Positions 43,552 to 53,034 are shown, numbered from the stretch's first letter. The stretch is 64,000 bases of DNA from JAOUEA01 sp038249195 (GCA_038249195.1 JBBRWM010000006.1:124001-188000), one strand, 5' to 3'. The notes: a model not told the origin generated them from the letters alone. Program-made: numbers and translations.

Positions 43552-43560
43552 ACACTAACA
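43552..43560 (-). promoter_or_regulatory. Extended -10 (TGTTAGTGT) for a leaderless glmS transcript
   Basis: On the minus strand TGT-TAGTGT, then seven bases (GGTTCGC), then ATG 43544. No ribosome-binding site lies between. Confidence 0.6.
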
Positions 43561-43586
43561 GCGGGTGCCGCCGGCACCGGCGAGGC

Positions 43587-44915
43587 TCAGGCGAGCGTGG
43601 AGTCCACGAGCGCCGCGATCGTCTCGGCGTGGTGCAGCGCGACGTCGCCGGACTCGGCCTCCACCATCACGCGCACGAGGGGCTCGGTGCCCGAGGACCG
43701 CACGAGCACGCGGCCCTCCTCGCCCAGCGCTGCCTCGGCCGCGTGCACGGCGTCCCACACCCGGCCCGCGCCCGCGAGCGCCTCCCGATCCCGCACCGCC
43801 ACGTTCACCAGGGCCTGCGGGTAGCGCTGCATCACCCCGGCCAGCTCCCGAACGGAGGCGCCCGTTGCTGCCGCGAGGGAGAGGAATCGCACCGCCGTGA
43901 GGAGGCCGTCGCCGGTGGTGGCCTGATCGCGGAAGATCACGTGGCCGGACTGCTCCCCCCCCAGCACGGCGCCCGCGCGGATCATCTCCTCCAGCACGTA
44001 GCGGTCCCCGACCTTGGCGGCGATGACCTCGATCCCGGCTTCGCGCATGGCGTGGTGGAACCCCACGTTGGCCATGACCGTGGTCACCACGGTGTCGCAG
44101 GCCAGCCGGCCCGCGCCGCGCAGGGCCACGGCGCACGCCGCCAGCACCTGATCGCCGTCCACGATCGTCCCCTCGGCGTCCGCGAAGAGGGCGCGGTCCG
44201 CATCCCCGTCGAGCGACACGCCCGCGTCCGCCCCCCGGCGCACGACCTCCGCGGCGACGACCTCCGGGTAGAGCGCGCCGCAGCCCTCGTTGATGTTCTT
44301 GCCGTCGGGCTCGGCGTGGATCGCGTCCACAGTGGCGCCGAGCCGGCGCAAGACCTCGGGCGCCAGATCGGTCGCCGCGCCGTTCGCGCAGTCGACCACC
44401 ACGCGCATGCCTTCGAGCGGGGCGTCGGCGGCGGCCACGAGGTGCTCGAGGTACCGGTTGCGCGCGTCGCCGGACGGGACCGTGGCGCCCGGCGCTTCCG
44501 CGGCGACGGCGGGCGTGCCGAGGGCCGCCTCGATCTCGTCCTCGAGCTCGTCCGGCAGCTTCATCCCGTTGCCGGCGAAGAACTTGATCCCGTTGTCCTC
44601 GGCGGGATTGTGGGAGGCCGAGATCACGACGCCGGAGGAGGCTCCCAGGGCCGCAGTGAGGAAGGCCACCGCCGGCGTCGGCTCGATCCCAGCCAGGATC
44701 GCGTCCCCGCCGGCCCTGCGGATGCCCTCCACGAGCGCATCCTCGAGCCACTCGCCGGAGGCGCGCGTATCCCGGCCCACCACGAAGGAGGGCCGTCCCT
44801 CGCCGTGGCGGCCCAGCACCTCCACCGCCGCGCGGCCGAGCCCGAAGGCAAGGTCCTCGGTGAGGTCGATACCCGCGTGCCCGCGCACGCCGTCGGTCCC
44901 GAACAGTCGTCCCAT
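43587..44915 (-). CDS. glmM: Phosphoglucosamine mutase
   Basis: Converts glucosamine-6-phosphate to glucosamine-1-phosphate, the step after GlmS. The 442-residue protein has MGRLFGTDGVRGHAG at the N-terminus, the phosphoserine loop VISASHNPAEDNGIKFF (Ser101), the Mg loop SLDGDADRALF near 235 and the phosphate-binding VRSSGTEPLVRVMVE near 408-422. ATG 44915 has a TAGCCT -10 eight bases upstream. Its stop is 42 nt before glmS. Confidence 0.98.
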   Translation of the reverse strand: MGRLFGTDGVRGHAGIDLTEDLAFGLGRAAVEVLGRHGEGRPSFVVGRDTRASGEWLEDALVEGIRRAGGDAILAGIEPTPAVAFLTAALGASSGVVISASHNPAEDNGIKFFAGNGMKLPDELEDEIEAALGTPAVAAEAPGATVPSGDARNRYLEHLVAAADAPLEGMRVVVDCANGAATDLAPEVLRRLGATVDAIHAEPDGKNINEGCGALYPEVVAAEVVRRGADAGVSLDGDADRALFADAEGTIVDGDQVLAACAVALRGAGRLACDTVVTTVMANVGFHHAMREAGIEVIAAKVGDRYVLEEMIRAGAVLGGEQSGHVIFRDQATTGDGLLTAVRFLSLAAATGASVRELAGVMQRYPQALVNVAVRDREALAGAGRVWDAVHAAEAALGEEGRVLVRSSGTEPLVRVMVEAESGDVALHHAETIAALVDSTLA

Positions 44916-44923
44916 GAGCCCGA

Positions 44924-44929
44924 AGGCTA
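44924..44929 (-). promoter_or_regulatory. -10 element (TAGCCT) 8 nt before glmM
   Basis: On the minus strand TAGCCT, TCGGGCTC, then ATG 44915. It predicts a leaderless or nearly leaderless mRNA and lies between the divergent glmM and DUF2007 genes. Confidence 0.45.
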
Positions 44930-44960
44930 CTCCACCGAGAGACGTGGGAGGATGGTGCGC

Positions 44961-45248
44961 ATGAGCGATCTCACACGCATCTACGCGAGCGGGGACACGT
45001 TCGCCGGGGAACTGATGAAGGGCCGCCTCGAGGCCGAAGGGATCTCGGTGATGATGAAGGGAGAGGGAGAGGGTCCCTACCGCACGGGTCCCGTCTACCT
45101 GTGGGTGAATACGGAAGACGCCGACCGAGCCCGCGGTGTGATGGACGCGGTCGATTCGGGGGCCTTCGCCGTCACCGAGGAGGACATCGTGGAGGCGGAG
45201 GGCGTCGTTGCGGCCGAGGACGCGACGCCCGAACACTCGCGCGACTGA
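44961..45248 (+). CDS. DUF2007-like putative signal-transducing protein
   Basis: A 95-residue acidic protein. TRIYASGDTFAGELMKGRLE and AEGISVMMKGEGEGPYRTGP are followed by VYLWVNTEDADRARGVMDAV, the pattern of DUF2007 domains, which are PII-like in shape and of unknown ligand. ATG 44961 was chosen over 44952 because GGGAGG lies about 10 nt upstream. It is the only plus-strand gene inside the 34-47 kb minus-strand chain and is convergent with rpsI. Confidence 0.75.
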   Translation: MSDLTRIYASGDTFAGELMKGRLEAEGISVMMKGEGEGPYRTGPVYLWVNTEDADRARGVMDAVDSGAFAVTEEDIVEAEGVVAAEDATPEHSRD

Positions 45249-45256
45249 GCCAGTCG
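45242..45256. terminator. Possible bidirectional hairpin between the DUF2007 gene and rpsI
   Basis: CGACTG, AGC, CAGTCG: a perfect 6-bp stem spanning the 12-nt gap between two convergent stops. No T run follows on either side, so terminator function is uncertain. Confidence 0.3.
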
Positions 45257-45260
45257 GCCC

Positions 45261-45656
45261 TCAGCGCTTGGAGTACTGCGGCGCCTTGCGGGCCTTCTTC
45301 AGTCCGTACTTGCGGCGCTCCTTCTCACGAGCGTCGCGCGTGAGATAGCCCTCGGCTTTGAGCTGTTCACGCAGTTCCGGATCGATGTCGATGAGCGCGC
45401 GCGCGATCCCAAGGCGTACCGCGCCGGCCTGGCCGCTCACGCCGCCTCCGCGCAGGCCGACCGTGATGTCGTAGTCCTTCTCGCGGCCAACGAGTCGCAA
45501 CGCTGAGACGGCGACCATCCGGTGCACGCGCGTCGGGAAGTAGTCCTCGAGGGCACGGCCGTTGATCGAGAAGACCCCCGACCCCGGCGTGAGGCGCACG
45601 CGCGCTACGGCCTCCTTGCGGCGGCCGGTGTTGATCTTCGTCGCGGTGGCAACCAC
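45261..45656 (-). CDS. rpsI: 30S ribosomal protein S9
   Basis: A 131-residue S9 with [17 protein letters not shown] near 11-27, [20 protein letters not shown] near 63-82, and the conserved basic C-terminus [14 protein letters not shown] that reaches the decoding centre. GTG 45656 follows the rplM stop by six bases, and the pair forms the usual rplM-rpsI unit. Confidence 0.98.
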   Translation of the reverse strand: MVATATKINTGRRKEAVARVRLTPGSGVFSINGRALEDYFPTRVHRMVAVSALRLVGREKDYDITVGLRGGGVSGQAGAVRLGIARALIDIDPELREQLKAEGYLTRDAREKERRKYGLKKARKAPQYSKR

Positions 45657-45662
45657 GGGTGA

Positions 45663-46493
45663 CTACTCCTTCTCGGCGCTCTCGGACGCCGCCGACTTCT
45701 TCGCGGTGGACTTCTTCGCCGTCGACTTCTTGGCGGCGCTCTCGGACGCCGCCGACTTCTTCGCGGTGGACTTCTTCGCCGTCGACTTCTTGGCGGTGCT
45801 CTTCTTCGCAGTGGACTTCTTCGCAGTGGACTTCTTCGCCGTCGACTTCTTAGCCGTGGACTTCTTCGCGGTGGACTTCGTCGCGGTGGACTTCTTGGCG
45901 GAACTCTTCGTCGCCGTAGACGTCGTGGCGGGCTTCTGGTCAGTCGTGGGCTCCTCGACGCTCGCGGCCTTCGGCGCGGGCGCCGGGGGCTCGGCGGCAG
46001 GTCCGGGGCGGGCGACCCCGCGCATCTCGGAGCCCGGCAGGCCCTCCCATCGCGGCGGGGTGCTGCCCAGCGCGTACGGCTGCGGCTTCTGCGGCGCGTG
46101 CCGGTGCTCGGGCCCGGCCGTCACGTGCAGCTTCCTGAACATCGCGTGGCCCAGCCTGTTCTTGGGAAGCATGCCCTTGACGGCCTTCTCCACGGCGTAG
46201 ACGGGCCGCTCGGCCAGCAGCGCGTCGTAGCGCGTGCCCTTGATCCCGCCCGGGTAGCCCGAGTGACGGTAGGAGACCTTCTTCATCTCCTTGCCCCCGG
46301 TGAGCACGACCTTGTCCGCGTTCACGATGATGACGTGATCGCCGCAATCCATGTGGGGGGCGAAGATGGGCTTGTGCTTGCCGCGCAGGAGCGCCGCGGT
46401 CTCGCTTGCGAGCCGGCCGAGCACCTGATCGTCGGCGTCGATGACGTACCAGCGTCGTTCGATGTGCTCAGGCTTGGGAGAGTAGGTCTTCAT
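45663..46493 (-). CDS. rplM: 50S ribosomal protein L13 with a long AKKST-repeat tail
   Basis: The first 140 residues are a normal L13: [40 protein letters not shown] near 63-82 and [19 protein letters not shown] near 106-124. L13 normally ends near residue 147. Here a Pro-rich linker (about 145-190) leads into roughly 85 residues of AKKS[TA] units, about twelve in all plus ATKS variants and two ASESA blocks. The tail is histone-H1-like and strongly basic. Its DNA contains a perfect 60-bp tandem duplication. ATG 46493 gives the family N-terminus; an in-frame ATG at 46529 would add 12 residues. The total is 276 residues. Confidence 0.93.
   Translation of the reverse strand: MKTYSPKPEHIERRWYVIDADDQVLGRLASETAALLRGKHKPIFAPHMDCGDHVIIVNADKVVLTGGKEMKKVSYRHSGYPGGIKGTRYDALLAERPVYAVEKAVKGMLPKNRLGHAMFRKLHVTAGPEHRHAPQKPQPYALGSTPPRWEGLPGSEMRGVARPGPAAEPPAPAPKAASVEEPTTDQKPATTSTATKSSAKKSTATKSTAKKSTAKKSTAKKSTAKKSTAKKSTAKKSTAKKSTAKKSAASESAAKKSTAKKSTAKKSAASESAEKE
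45677..45796. repeat. Perfect 60-bp tandem duplication in the rplM tail
   Basis: Two identical 60-bp copies (45677-45736 and 45737-45796) encode 20 residues each of the L13 tail. They lie in a wider field of degenerate 15-bp units (one AKKST each) that reaches about 45920. Such arrays expand and contract by slippage. Confidence 0.95.
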
Positions 46494-46556
46494 ACCAGGG
46501 GTGCCGACCCGGGTCGTGGGCTGGCGCATCAGGTTACCTGCGGGGTCCCGGCAGCG

Positions 46557-47330
46557 TCAAAATCCCCCGGATCCGCGGGCTCTGCGCCCGTAGGTCACCC
46601 GCTCCAGCGTGAGGCCGTGCGCGGGCGCGAGGTTCCCGGTGCCGGCGCGATCGCGTGCGGCCAGGAGCCGGGCCACGTCCGCGGGCTCGAGCCTGCCGCC
46701 GCCCACCAGCACGAGCGTGCCCGTGATCGCGCGCACCATCTGATGCAGGAAGGCATCGGCAGAAACACCGAGCTCGAGACGCTCCCCCGAGACCGCGACG
46801 CTCAACCGCCGCAGCTCCCGCACCGTCGAGCGCTCGCCGCCCGGATGGCGGCAGAACGACGTGAAGTCGTGCTCGCCCATCAGACGCCGTGCGGCTTCGC
46901 GCATGGCCCGCACGTCCAAGGCGCCCGGGCGGTGCCATTCGTAGCGGCCGGTGAACGGATCCGAGAGCGGCCCCGTGGCGATCCGGTAGCGGTAGTCGCG
47001 CGCGCTGGCGGAGAAACGCGCGTCGAAGTCGGCGCGCGCGTCAACGGCATCGCGGCACACGACCTCGGGCGCGAGCCGGCCGTTGATCGCCTGCTTGAGC
47101 TTGGCCGCCGCCACGTCGCGCCCGGTGCGCAACGACGCGACTTGCCCGCGGGCGTGCACGCCCGCGTCCGTGCGGCCCGCCACCGTCAGCCTCGTGGGCT
47201 CCCGCAGAACGGAGGCCACGATCTCGGTGAGCACGCCTTCCACGGTGCGGATGGCGGGGTCGCGCTGGCGAGCCCAGCCCCGGAACGACGAGCCGTCGTA
47301 GGCGAGCAGCAGGCGGATCATGCGCGTCAC
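46557..47330 (-). CDS. truA: tRNA pseudouridine(38-40) synthase TruA
   Basis: A 257-residue enzyme that modifies the tRNA anticodon arm. It has LLAYDGSSFRGWARQ at the N-terminus, the catalytic Asp55 in VAGRTDAGVHARGQV, and FLHQMVRAITGTLVLVGGGR near 195-215. GTG 47330 lies 7 nt after a TAAACT -10. It is first in a truA-rplM-rpsI unit, separated from rplQ by the plus-strand ClC gene. Confidence 0.96.
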   Translation of the reverse strand: MTRMIRLLLAYDGSSFRGWARQRDPAIRTVEGVLTEIVASVLREPTRLTVAGRTDAGVHARGQVASLRTGRDVAAAKLKQAINGRLAPEVVCRDAVDARADFDARFSASARDYRYRIATGPLSDPFTGRYEWHRPGALDVRAMREAARRLMGEHDFTSFCRHPGGERSTVRELRRLSVAVSGERLELGVSADAFLHQMVRAITGTLVLVGGGRLEPADVARLLAARDRAGTGNLAPAHGLTLERVTYGRRARGSGGF

Positions 47331-47337
47331 ACCGGCG

Positions 47338-47343
47338 AGTTTA
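47338..47343 (-). promoter_or_regulatory. -10 element (TAAACT) for a leaderless truA transcript
   Basis: On the minus strand TAAACT, CGCCGGT (7 nt), GTG 47330, with no ribosome-binding site between. A promoter is expected here because truA no longer follows rplQ directly. Confidence 0.55.
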
Positions 47344-47518
47344 GGATGGCGGCGCGCGCGGAGGCATCATTTGCAACTCGGCGAGAAGCCTGGTTCAGTG
47401 ATGGTGACGGTGACTGACCAGCGACGACGAAGAACCTCCTCGATCGCCGGCCCGATCGACACCACGCACGACAGCTGAGCAGCGCTGCGCCGATCACGCG
47501 GCGAGAGGAGCATCTTCG

Positions 47519-49570
47519 GTGGCGGTTCGTGAACGATCCCTGGACGTCATCGACCGATCGATCCGTCGGATCGGCGGCGCGAGCTACCTCAAGAAATGGT
47601 CGATCCTAGGCATCTTGATCGGCATCGTGGCCGGGCTCGGCGCGGTGGTCTTCGTCGAGGCGATCCACCTGTTCAGCTGGCTGCTGCTCGGCGTGATCGG
47701 CGGCTACACGCCTCCGACCCCGGTCGGCGAGGGGAACTCGCTGGGGTCGGCCTTCGCGCGGCCGTGGGCCGTTCCCCTCGTCGTGGGGCTCGGCGGGCTG
47801 ATCTCGGGGTACCTCGTGTTCCGCTTCGCGCCCGAGGCCGAGGGCCACGGGACGGACACCGCGATCCAGGCCGTCCACCGCAACCCACGAGGGATGCGGG
47901 CCCGCGCGTCGGTGGTGAAGATCGTGGCCTCGGCGCTCACGATCGGATCGGGAGGCTCGGCCGGTCGCGAGGGACCCACCGCCCAGATCAGCGCGGGATT
48001 CGCTTCCATGCTTTCGCGCCGGCTGGACCTGACCCCGACGGATGCGCGGATCGCGGTCACCGCCGGGATCGGGTCGGGCATCGGCGCCGTGTTCCGGGCC
48101 CCGCTGGGGGGCGCGGTCCTCGGCGCCGAGATCCTCTACCGCGACGACCTCGAGGCGGAGGCCCTCTTCCCCTCGTTCGTCGCGAGCATCACGGGGTTCT
48201 CGATCTTCGCCGTGTTCCAGGGCTTCTCGCCGATCTTCGGCTACGTCCAGCCGGGGCACCTCTCCCGGCTGCAGCAGCTGCCGTTCTACGCGGTGATCGG
48301 CCTCGTGGCGGGGCTCTTCGGATTGCTCTACGCCAAGACGTTCTACAAGGCGGTCGATCTGTTCCATCGCGTGCCCGGCCCGCCGTGGCTGAGGACGGCG
48401 GCCGCGGGGGTCGCCGTGGGGTGCATCGGGCTGCTCGTCCCCGGGGCGCTCGGCACGGGCTACGGATGGCTCGAGCGCGCGATGACGGCGCGGAGCCTGG
48501 GGACGATCGCCCTGTGGATGATCGTGGCGTTGCCGTTCGCCAAGATCCTCGCCACGTCGTTGACGATCGGCTCCGGCGGGTCCGGAGGCATCTTCGGCCC
48601 CGGCATGGTGATCGGGGGGTTCGTGGGCGCCGCGATCTGGACGATGGCCTCGGGGCTCACGGGCGTACCGCCGAGTCCCGCGCCGTTCGTGGTGGTGGGG
48701 ATGACCGCGTGCTTCGGGAGCGTCGCGCATGCGCCCTTGGCGATGATCCTCATGGTCGCCGAGATGACGGGCACGCTCGAGATGGTGGTGCCGGCCATGA
48801 TCGCCATCGGTCTCGCGACCCTCGTCGTGGGCGACGTCTCGATCTACGAACACCAGCTGAAGGATCGGGCGTCCTCCCCCGGGCACCGGTTCCGCAGGGC
48901 CATGCCGCTGCTGGCCTCCGTGCCGGTGACCGCGAGCATGGAGCGGCTCAAGGCCCTCCTGCACGGCACCGACGAGGCGGAGGCGGCCCGCCAGACGCTC
49001 GATGACGCCGGCGTCAGAGCGGCGGCCGTCATCAACGCCCACGGCGCGTTCGTGGGCACCGTGACTGTGGAGGCGCTGGAGGCGGCGGACGGGACCAAGG
49101 TCGCGAGCGTGGTGGACACCAGCGCCCCATCCGTGCCGAAGGACGGCACGCTCGAGGATGCCGTGGAGAGCCTCGCCACGACCCAGACGGGCATCGTGCC
49201 GGTGTTGGACGACCACCGCGCGATCATCGGCAGCGTGACCTCGTCCGGAGCGATCGACGGGTACCGCCGAGCCCTGTTGTCGAACCTGCGGGACCTGGGG
49301 GGCACCCCGCCCGGCACGTCCTTGATGGACGCGGTGCTGGGCGAGGGATCGACCCTCGTCGGGCTCACGCTGGCCGAGGTGGGCCTGCCACCGGGCACCG
49401 TCGTGATCGCGCTGCAGCGGGGCGCCACGCTCGTCATCCCAGGCGGCAAGGACGAACTCCGGGCTGGGGACGACCTGACGCTGCTCGTGCCGGTAGAGCG
49501 CCTGGAAGAGGTGCGCGAGATGCTCGAGCGTCAGGAGGGAACAACCCCGCCGACCACGTGGGCCGTCTAG
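47519..49570 (+). CDS. ClC-family chloride channel/transporter with CBS and TrkA-C domains
   Basis: A 683-residue protein. The ClC core (about 25-440) carries the selectivity/gate motifs [14 protein letters not shown] near 143-156 (gating Glu151) and [17 protein letters not shown] near 357. A CBS pair follows (about 460-590), then a C-terminal TrkA-C/RCK-C domain (about 600-675) with [20 protein letters not shown], which usually binds a small ligand. GTG 47519 has GAGAGGAG upstream. Its stop shares CTAG with that of rplQ on the other strand. Confidence 0.92.
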   Translation: MAVRERSLDVIDRSIRRIGGASYLKKWSILGILIGIVAGLGAVVFVEAIHLFSWLLLGVIGGYTPPTPVGEGNSLGSAFARPWAVPLVVGLGGLISGYLVFRFAPEAEGHGTDTAIQAVHRNPRGMRARASVVKIVASALTIGSGGSAGREGPTAQISAGFASMLSRRLDLTPTDARIAVTAGIGSGIGAVFRAPLGGAVLGAEILYRDDLEAEALFPSFVASITGFSIFAVFQGFSPIFGYVQPGHLSRLQQLPFYAVIGLVAGLFGLLYAKTFYKAVDLFHRVPGPPWLRTAAAGVAVGCIGLLVPGALGTGYGWLERAMTARSLGTIALWMIVALPFAKILATSLTIGSGGSGGIFGPGMVIGGFVGAAIWTMASGLTGVPPSPAPFVVVGMTACFGSVAHAPLAMILMVAEMTGTLEMVVPAMIAIGLATLVVGDVSIYEHQLKDRASSPGHRFRRAMPLLASVPVTASMERLKALLHGTDEAEAARQTLDDAGVRAAAVINAHGAFVGTVTVEALEAADGTKVASVVDTSAPSVPKDGTLEDAVESLATTQTGIVPVLDDHRAIIGSVTSSGAIDGYRRALLSNLRDLGGTPPGTSLMDAVLGEGSTLVGLTLAEVGLPPGTVVIALQRGATLVIPGGKDELRAGDDLTLLVPVERLEEVREMLERQEGTTPPTTWAV

Positions 49571-49929
49571 CCCTCGCGTTCCACCAGCTCGATGCGCGCC
49601 ATGGGCGCGGCGTCGCCCTTGCGAGGACCCAGCTTCAGGATCCTCGTGTAGCCGCCCGCGCGCTCCGTGAACCGCGGCCCGATCTCGTGGAACAACCGCG
49701 CCACCACGTCGCGGTCCGGGATGTCCTTCAGCACCTCGCGTCGCGCGGCGAGATCGCCGCGCTTCGCCTTGGTGATGAGCTTCTCCGCGTAGGGCCGCAG
49801 CGCCTTGGCCTTGGCCTCCGTGGTGTTGATGCCCTCGTGCGTGAACAGCTGCGCCGCGAGCGTGGACAGCAGCAGCCGCTGGTGCGCGGGGTTCGAGCCC
49901 AGGCGCGATCCCTTCTTGGGCTTGGGCAC
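49567..49929 (-). CDS. rplQ: 50S ribosomal protein L17
   Basis: A 120-residue L17 with [20 protein letters not shown] near 7-26, followed by [20 protein letters not shown] near 29-48, the standard core. GTG 49929 follows the rpoA stop by four bases. It is the last gene of the ribosomal cluster on this strand; its stop codon overlaps that of the convergent ClC gene. Confidence 0.97.
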   Translation of the reverse strand: MPKPKKGSRLGSNPAHQRLLLSTLAAQLFTHEGINTTEAKAKALRPYAEKLITKAKRGDLAARREVLKDIPDRDVVARLFHEIGPRFTERAGGYTRILKLGPRKGDAAPMARIELVEREG

Positions 49930-49933
49930 CTGC

Positions 49934-50863
49934 TCACTCCTCCCGAAGTCCGAGACCGAGCTCCTCGAGCTTGGCCTTCACCTCGTCGATGGACTTCTGC
50001 CCGAAGTTGCGGATGTCCATCAGCTCGGACTCGCTCTTCAGCACGAGGTCCCCCACCGCGTTGATGCCCTCGCGCTTGAGGCAGTTGTACGAGCGCACAG
50101 AGAGGTTCAGCTCCTCGATCGTGATCGCGAAGTCGCCCGGCACCTCCTCGTCCTCCGCCGGGCCCACCGTCACGCTCGCGGCGTCCGCGAGCTCCGCGAA
50201 CAGGCTCACGAGCTCGAGCAGCGTGCCGCCGGCCGAGGCCACGGCCTCGCGCGGCGTGACCGAGCCGTCGGTTTCGACGTCGAGCACCAGGCGATCGCGG
50301 TCCGTCATCTGCTCGACCCGCGTGTTCTCGACCGAGTAGCTCACCTTGCGGACGGGCGAGAAGATCGAGTCCACCGGGATCACGCCGATCGGGTCGCGCG
50401 GCTTCTTGTTCTTGTCCGCCATTCGATAGCCCACGCCCCGCTCGACCGTCATCTCCATCTCCACAGACGCGCCCTTGCCCAGCGCGGCGATGTGCAGGTC
50501 GGGGTTCAAGATCTCGATGCCGGCGGGCGGCGCGATGTCGCCGGCCGTGACCTCCGACGGCCCCTTCGCCTTGAGGTAGATGGTGGTGGGCTCCTCGAGC
50601 TCGGAGCGAACCACGAGCTCCTTGAGGTTCAAGATGATGTCCGTCACGTCCTCGGTGACCTTGGGGATGGTCGAGAACTCGTGCAGCACGCCGTCGATGC
50701 GCACGGACGAGATGGCCGCGCCCGGGATGGACGACAGCAGCGTGCGGCGGAGCGAGTTGCCGACCGTGTAGCCGAACCCCGGCTCGAGCGGCTCGATGGT
50801 GAACCGCGAACGGATCGGGGTGACGACGTCCTCGGCGATCTGCGGCCTCGCGACGATGAACAA
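49934..50863 (-). CDS. rpoA: RNA polymerase alpha subunit
   Basis: A 309-residue alpha subunit. The N-terminal assembly domain has [20 protein letters not shown] and [20 protein letters not shown] near 22-60, and the C-terminal domain has [20 protein letters not shown] near 240-260 for contact with UP elements and activators. The start is TTG 50863, chosen because AAGGAGGG lies upstream and the product then begins MFIVARPQI as in the family. An 88-nt gap separates it from rpsK, where rpsD is normally found. Confidence 0.97.
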   Translation of the reverse strand: MFIVARPQIAEDVVTPIRSRFTIEPLEPGFGYTVGNSLRRTLLSSIPGAAISSVRIDGVLHEFSTIPKVTEDVTDIILNLKELVVRSELEEPTTIYLKAKGPSEVTAGDIAPPAGIEILNPDLHIAALGKGASVEMEMTVERGVGYRMADKNKKPRDPIGVIPVDSIFSPVRKVSYSVENTRVEQMTDRDRLVLDVETDGSVTPREAVASAGGTLLELVSLFAELADAASVTVGPAEDEEVPGDFAITIEELNLSVRSYNCLKREGINAVGDLVLKSESELMDIRNFGQKSIDEVKAKLEELGLGLREE

Positions 50864-50916
50864 GGTGCTTCCCTCCTTCGGCGGGGGATCATCCACTCCT
50901 ACCCCGCTCACTCGGT

Positions 50917-50941
50917 GTGGGACGGGCGAACCCCGTCCCAC
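50917..50941 (-). other. Perfect hairpin between rpsK and rpoA
   Basis: GTGGGACGGG, a 5-nt loop, CCCGTCCCAC: a 10-bp perfect stem in the 88-nt rpsK-rpoA gap. On the minus strand it is followed by ACCGAGTGAG, not a T run, so it is more likely an attenuator, processing site or partial terminator than a full one. Confidence 0.7.
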
Positions 50942-50951
50942 GCGTCGCGTG

Positions 50952-51344
50952 CTAGACGCGACGACGCTTGCGTGGCCGGCAGCCGTTGTACGGCACCGGC
51001 GTAACGTCGGAGATCCCGGCCACCTCGAGCCCCGCGGCCGCCAGCGAGCGGATGGCGGTCTCACGGCCCGAACCGGGTCCCTTGACGAAGACATCGACCT
51101 TCTGCACGCCGTGCTCCTGCGCGGCGCGCGCGGCCTTCTCGGCGGCGAGCTGCGCAGCGAACGGCGTGGACTTGCGGGAGCCCTTGAACCCGACGTTGCC
51201 GGCGCTGGCCCACGAAAGCGTGTTCCCCTGCAGGTCGGTGATGGTGACGATGGTGTTGTTGAACGTCGACTTGATGTGCGCCTGCGCGTGCAGCACGTGC
51301 TTCTTCTCGCGGCGCTTGGTCTTCTTCGCTTTCGGCTTCGCCAT
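50952..51344 (-). CDS. rpsK: 30S ribosomal protein S11
   Basis: A 130-residue S11 with [20 protein letters not shown] near 22-41, [20 protein letters not shown] near 85-105 and the conserved C-terminus [12 protein letters not shown]. It lies 15 nt after rpsM and just before the missing rpsD position. Confidence 0.98.
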   Translation of the reverse strand: MAKPKAKKTKRREKKHVLHAQAHIKSTFNNTIVTITDLQGNTLSWASAGNVGFKGSRKSTPFAAQLAAEKAARAAQEHGVQKVDVFVKGPGSGRETAIRSLAAAGLEVAGISDVTPVPYNGCRPRKRRRV

Positions 51345-51359
51345 CGGTGCGGGGCTCCC

Positions 51360-51740
51360 TTACTTCTTGGTGGCCTTCTTCTTGCCGGCGATCGTCTTCT
51401 TGGGTCCCTTGCGCGTGCGGGCGTTCGTGTGCGTGCGCTGCCCACGCACGGGCAGGCCACGACGGTGCCGCACGCCCGCGTAGCAGCCGATCTCGATCTT
51501 GCGCTTGATGTCCTGCGCGACCTCGCGGCGGAGATCACCCTCCACCTTGAAGTTCTGGTCGATGTAGGCGCGGATCTTCAGGACCTCGTCCTCGGAGAGG
51601 TCGCGCACCTTGGTGGCGGCGTCCACCCCGGCGCCCTGCACGATCTTGCCGGAGTTGGTGGTGCCCACGCCATAGATGTAGGTGAGGGCGATATCTAGCC
51701 GCTTGTCGCGGGGGAGGTCGACGCCTGCGATCCGTGCCAC
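51360..51740 (-). CDS. rpsM: 30S ribosomal protein S13
   Basis: A 126-residue S13 with [20 protein letters not shown] at the N-terminus and [20 protein letters not shown] near 88-108, then [16 protein letters not shown]. The helix-two-turn-helix and basic tail are complete. First of the alpha operon proteins after rpmJ. Confidence 0.98.
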   Translation of the reverse strand: MARIAGVDLPRDKRLDIALTYIYGVGTTNSGKIVQGAGVDAATKVRDLSEDEVLKIRAYIDQNFKVEGDLRREVAQDIKRKIEIGCYAGVRHRRGLPVRGQRTHTNARTRKGPKKTIAGKKKATKK

Positions 51741-51783
51741 CTGGTCCGTTCTCCTTCGTTCTCGCCTTCGTTCTCGGTTGGGC

Positions 51784-51897
51784 TCAGCCTTGGCGCTGCT
51801 TGTGTCGCGGGTTCGAGCAGATCACGAGGATGCGCCCGCGCCGGCGGATGACGCGACACTTGTCGCACATCCTCTTGACCGACGGGCGGACCTTCAT
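51784..51897 (-). CDS. rpmJ: 50S ribosomal protein L36 (zinc type)
   Basis: A 37-residue protein: [20 protein letters not shown], then [17 protein letters not shown]. Cys11, Cys14, Cys27 and His32 form the zinc site, so this is the zinc-dependent form. ATG 51897 lies 40 nt after infA. Confidence 0.97.
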   Translation of the reverse strand: MKVRPSVKRMCDKCRVIRRRGRILVICSNPRHKQRQG

Positions 51898-51937
51898 CAC
51901 TGCTCCTCATCCGGGCGGACCCTGCGGGGCCCGCCCC

Positions 51938-52156
51938 CTACTTGTACCGGTACACCACGCGGCCTCGGGTGAGGTCGTAGGGCGAGAGCTCCACCAGCAC
52001 GCGGTCGCCCGGCAGGATCCGGATGTAGTGCATCCGCATCTTGCCCGAGATATGGGCCAGGACCAGGTGGTCGTTGTCCAGTTTCACCCGGAACATGGCG
52101 TTGGGCAACGGCTCCACGACCGTGCCCTCTACCTCGATAGCGTCTTTCTTCGGCAA
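51938..52156 (-). CDS. infA: Translation initiation factor IF-1
   Basis: A 72-residue S1-fold protein: [20 protein letters not shown], then [20 protein letters not shown] and [17 protein letters not shown]. The only start that gives the family length is TTG 52156 ([11 protein letters not shown]), with AAGGAAG about 11 nt upstream. It blocks the ribosomal A site during initiation. Confidence 0.96.
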   Translation of the reverse strand: MPKKDAIEVEGTVVEPLPNAMFRVKLDNDHLVLAHISGKMRMHYIRILPGDRVLVELSPYDLTRGRVVYRYK

Positions 52157-52275
52157 GCTCCAGTTGCTTCCTTCGAACGGTGTCTTCCTCGGATCCGGAG
52201 CGTGCTGACGAACGCTCGGCGAGGCAGACGGCCAGTATACGGGCAGCCGCGAGCCTGCGTCCACGCACGAGCGGC

Positions 52276-53034
52276 TCAGCGCCGGGCCGTCAGGACCTCG
52301 GGGCCGTCCTCGGTGACCGCGACGGTGTGCTCGAAGTGCGCCGAAAGAGAACCGTCGGCCGTGACGACCGTCCACCCGTCGCCCAGGAGCCGCGTCTCGT
52401 CACCGCCGAGGGTCAGCATGGGCTCGAGGGCCAGGACGAGGCCGGGACGCAGGTCGGGGCCCCTGCCCGGCGGGCCCCAGTTCTGCACGAACGGGTCCTC
52501 GTGCATGGACCGCCCGATCCCGTGGCCGCCATACTCGCGCACGATGCCCAGCCCCGCCGGCGCGGCCGTGGACTCGATGGCGCACCCGATGTCCGACAGA
52601 CGCCCCCCAGGGTGGATGGACTCGATGGCCGCGTTCAGCGAGGCTTCCGTGATCTTGACGAGGCGGGCGGCCTCCTCCGAGGGGGCCGAGCCGCCCACGA
52701 AGACGGTCACGGCCGAATCCGAGTGATAGCCCTCCCAGATCGCGCCGAAGTCGAGGGAGAGCAGGTCTCCGGCGGCCAAGATCCGCTTGGACGAGGGGAT
52801 CCCGTGCACGATCTCGTCGTTGATGGAGGCGCAGATGCTGGCCGTGAACCCCTTGTAGCCCAGGAACGACGGGACGGCGCCCTCGGCGCGGATGCGGCCT
52901 TCGGCGACGGCGTCCAGCTGCGCGGTGGTGGTGCCGGGCGCCACCGCGTCGAGCACCTCCTCGATGGTCTGGGCGAGGATGCGCCCGGACCGCCGCATCT
53001 TGTTGAGCTCGTCGGCCGACTTGCGGATGATCAC
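52276..53034 (-). CDS. map: Type I methionine aminopeptidase
   Basis: Removes N-terminal Met. The 252-residue protein has all metal and catalytic residues: His77 (IVHGIP), Asp95 (SLDFGA), Asp106 (HSDSAV), His171 (GGHGIG), Glu204 (LALEPM) and Glu235 (HFEHTV). GTG 53034 overlaps the adk stop (GTGA). Gene order adk-map-infA is standard. The 119-nt gap to infA shows nothing notable. Confidence 0.97.
   Translation of the reverse strand: MIIRKSADELNKMRRSGRILAQTIEEVLDAVAPGTTTAQLDAVAEGRIRAEGAVPSFLGYKGFTASICASINDEIVHGIPSSKRILAAGDLLSLDFGAIWEGYHSDSAVTVFVGGSAPSEEAARLVKITEASLNAAIESIHPGGRLSDIGCAIESTAAPAGLGIVREYGGHGIGRSMHEDPFVQNWGPPGRGPDLRPGLVLALEPMLTLGGDETRLLGDGWTVVTADGSLSAHFEHTVAVTEDGPEVLTARR

Noticed and set aside
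41775..44960. A long plus-strand open frame antisense to glmS and glmM, in frame with the DUF2007 gene
   Set aside because: Only the last 95 codons resemble a known protein. The rest is the complement of glmS and glmM and has antisense-type composition.
45670..45925. Repeat field that might be a CRISPR array
   Set aside because: The 15-bp and 60-bp units are contiguous without unique spacers and translate to the AKKST tail of L13.
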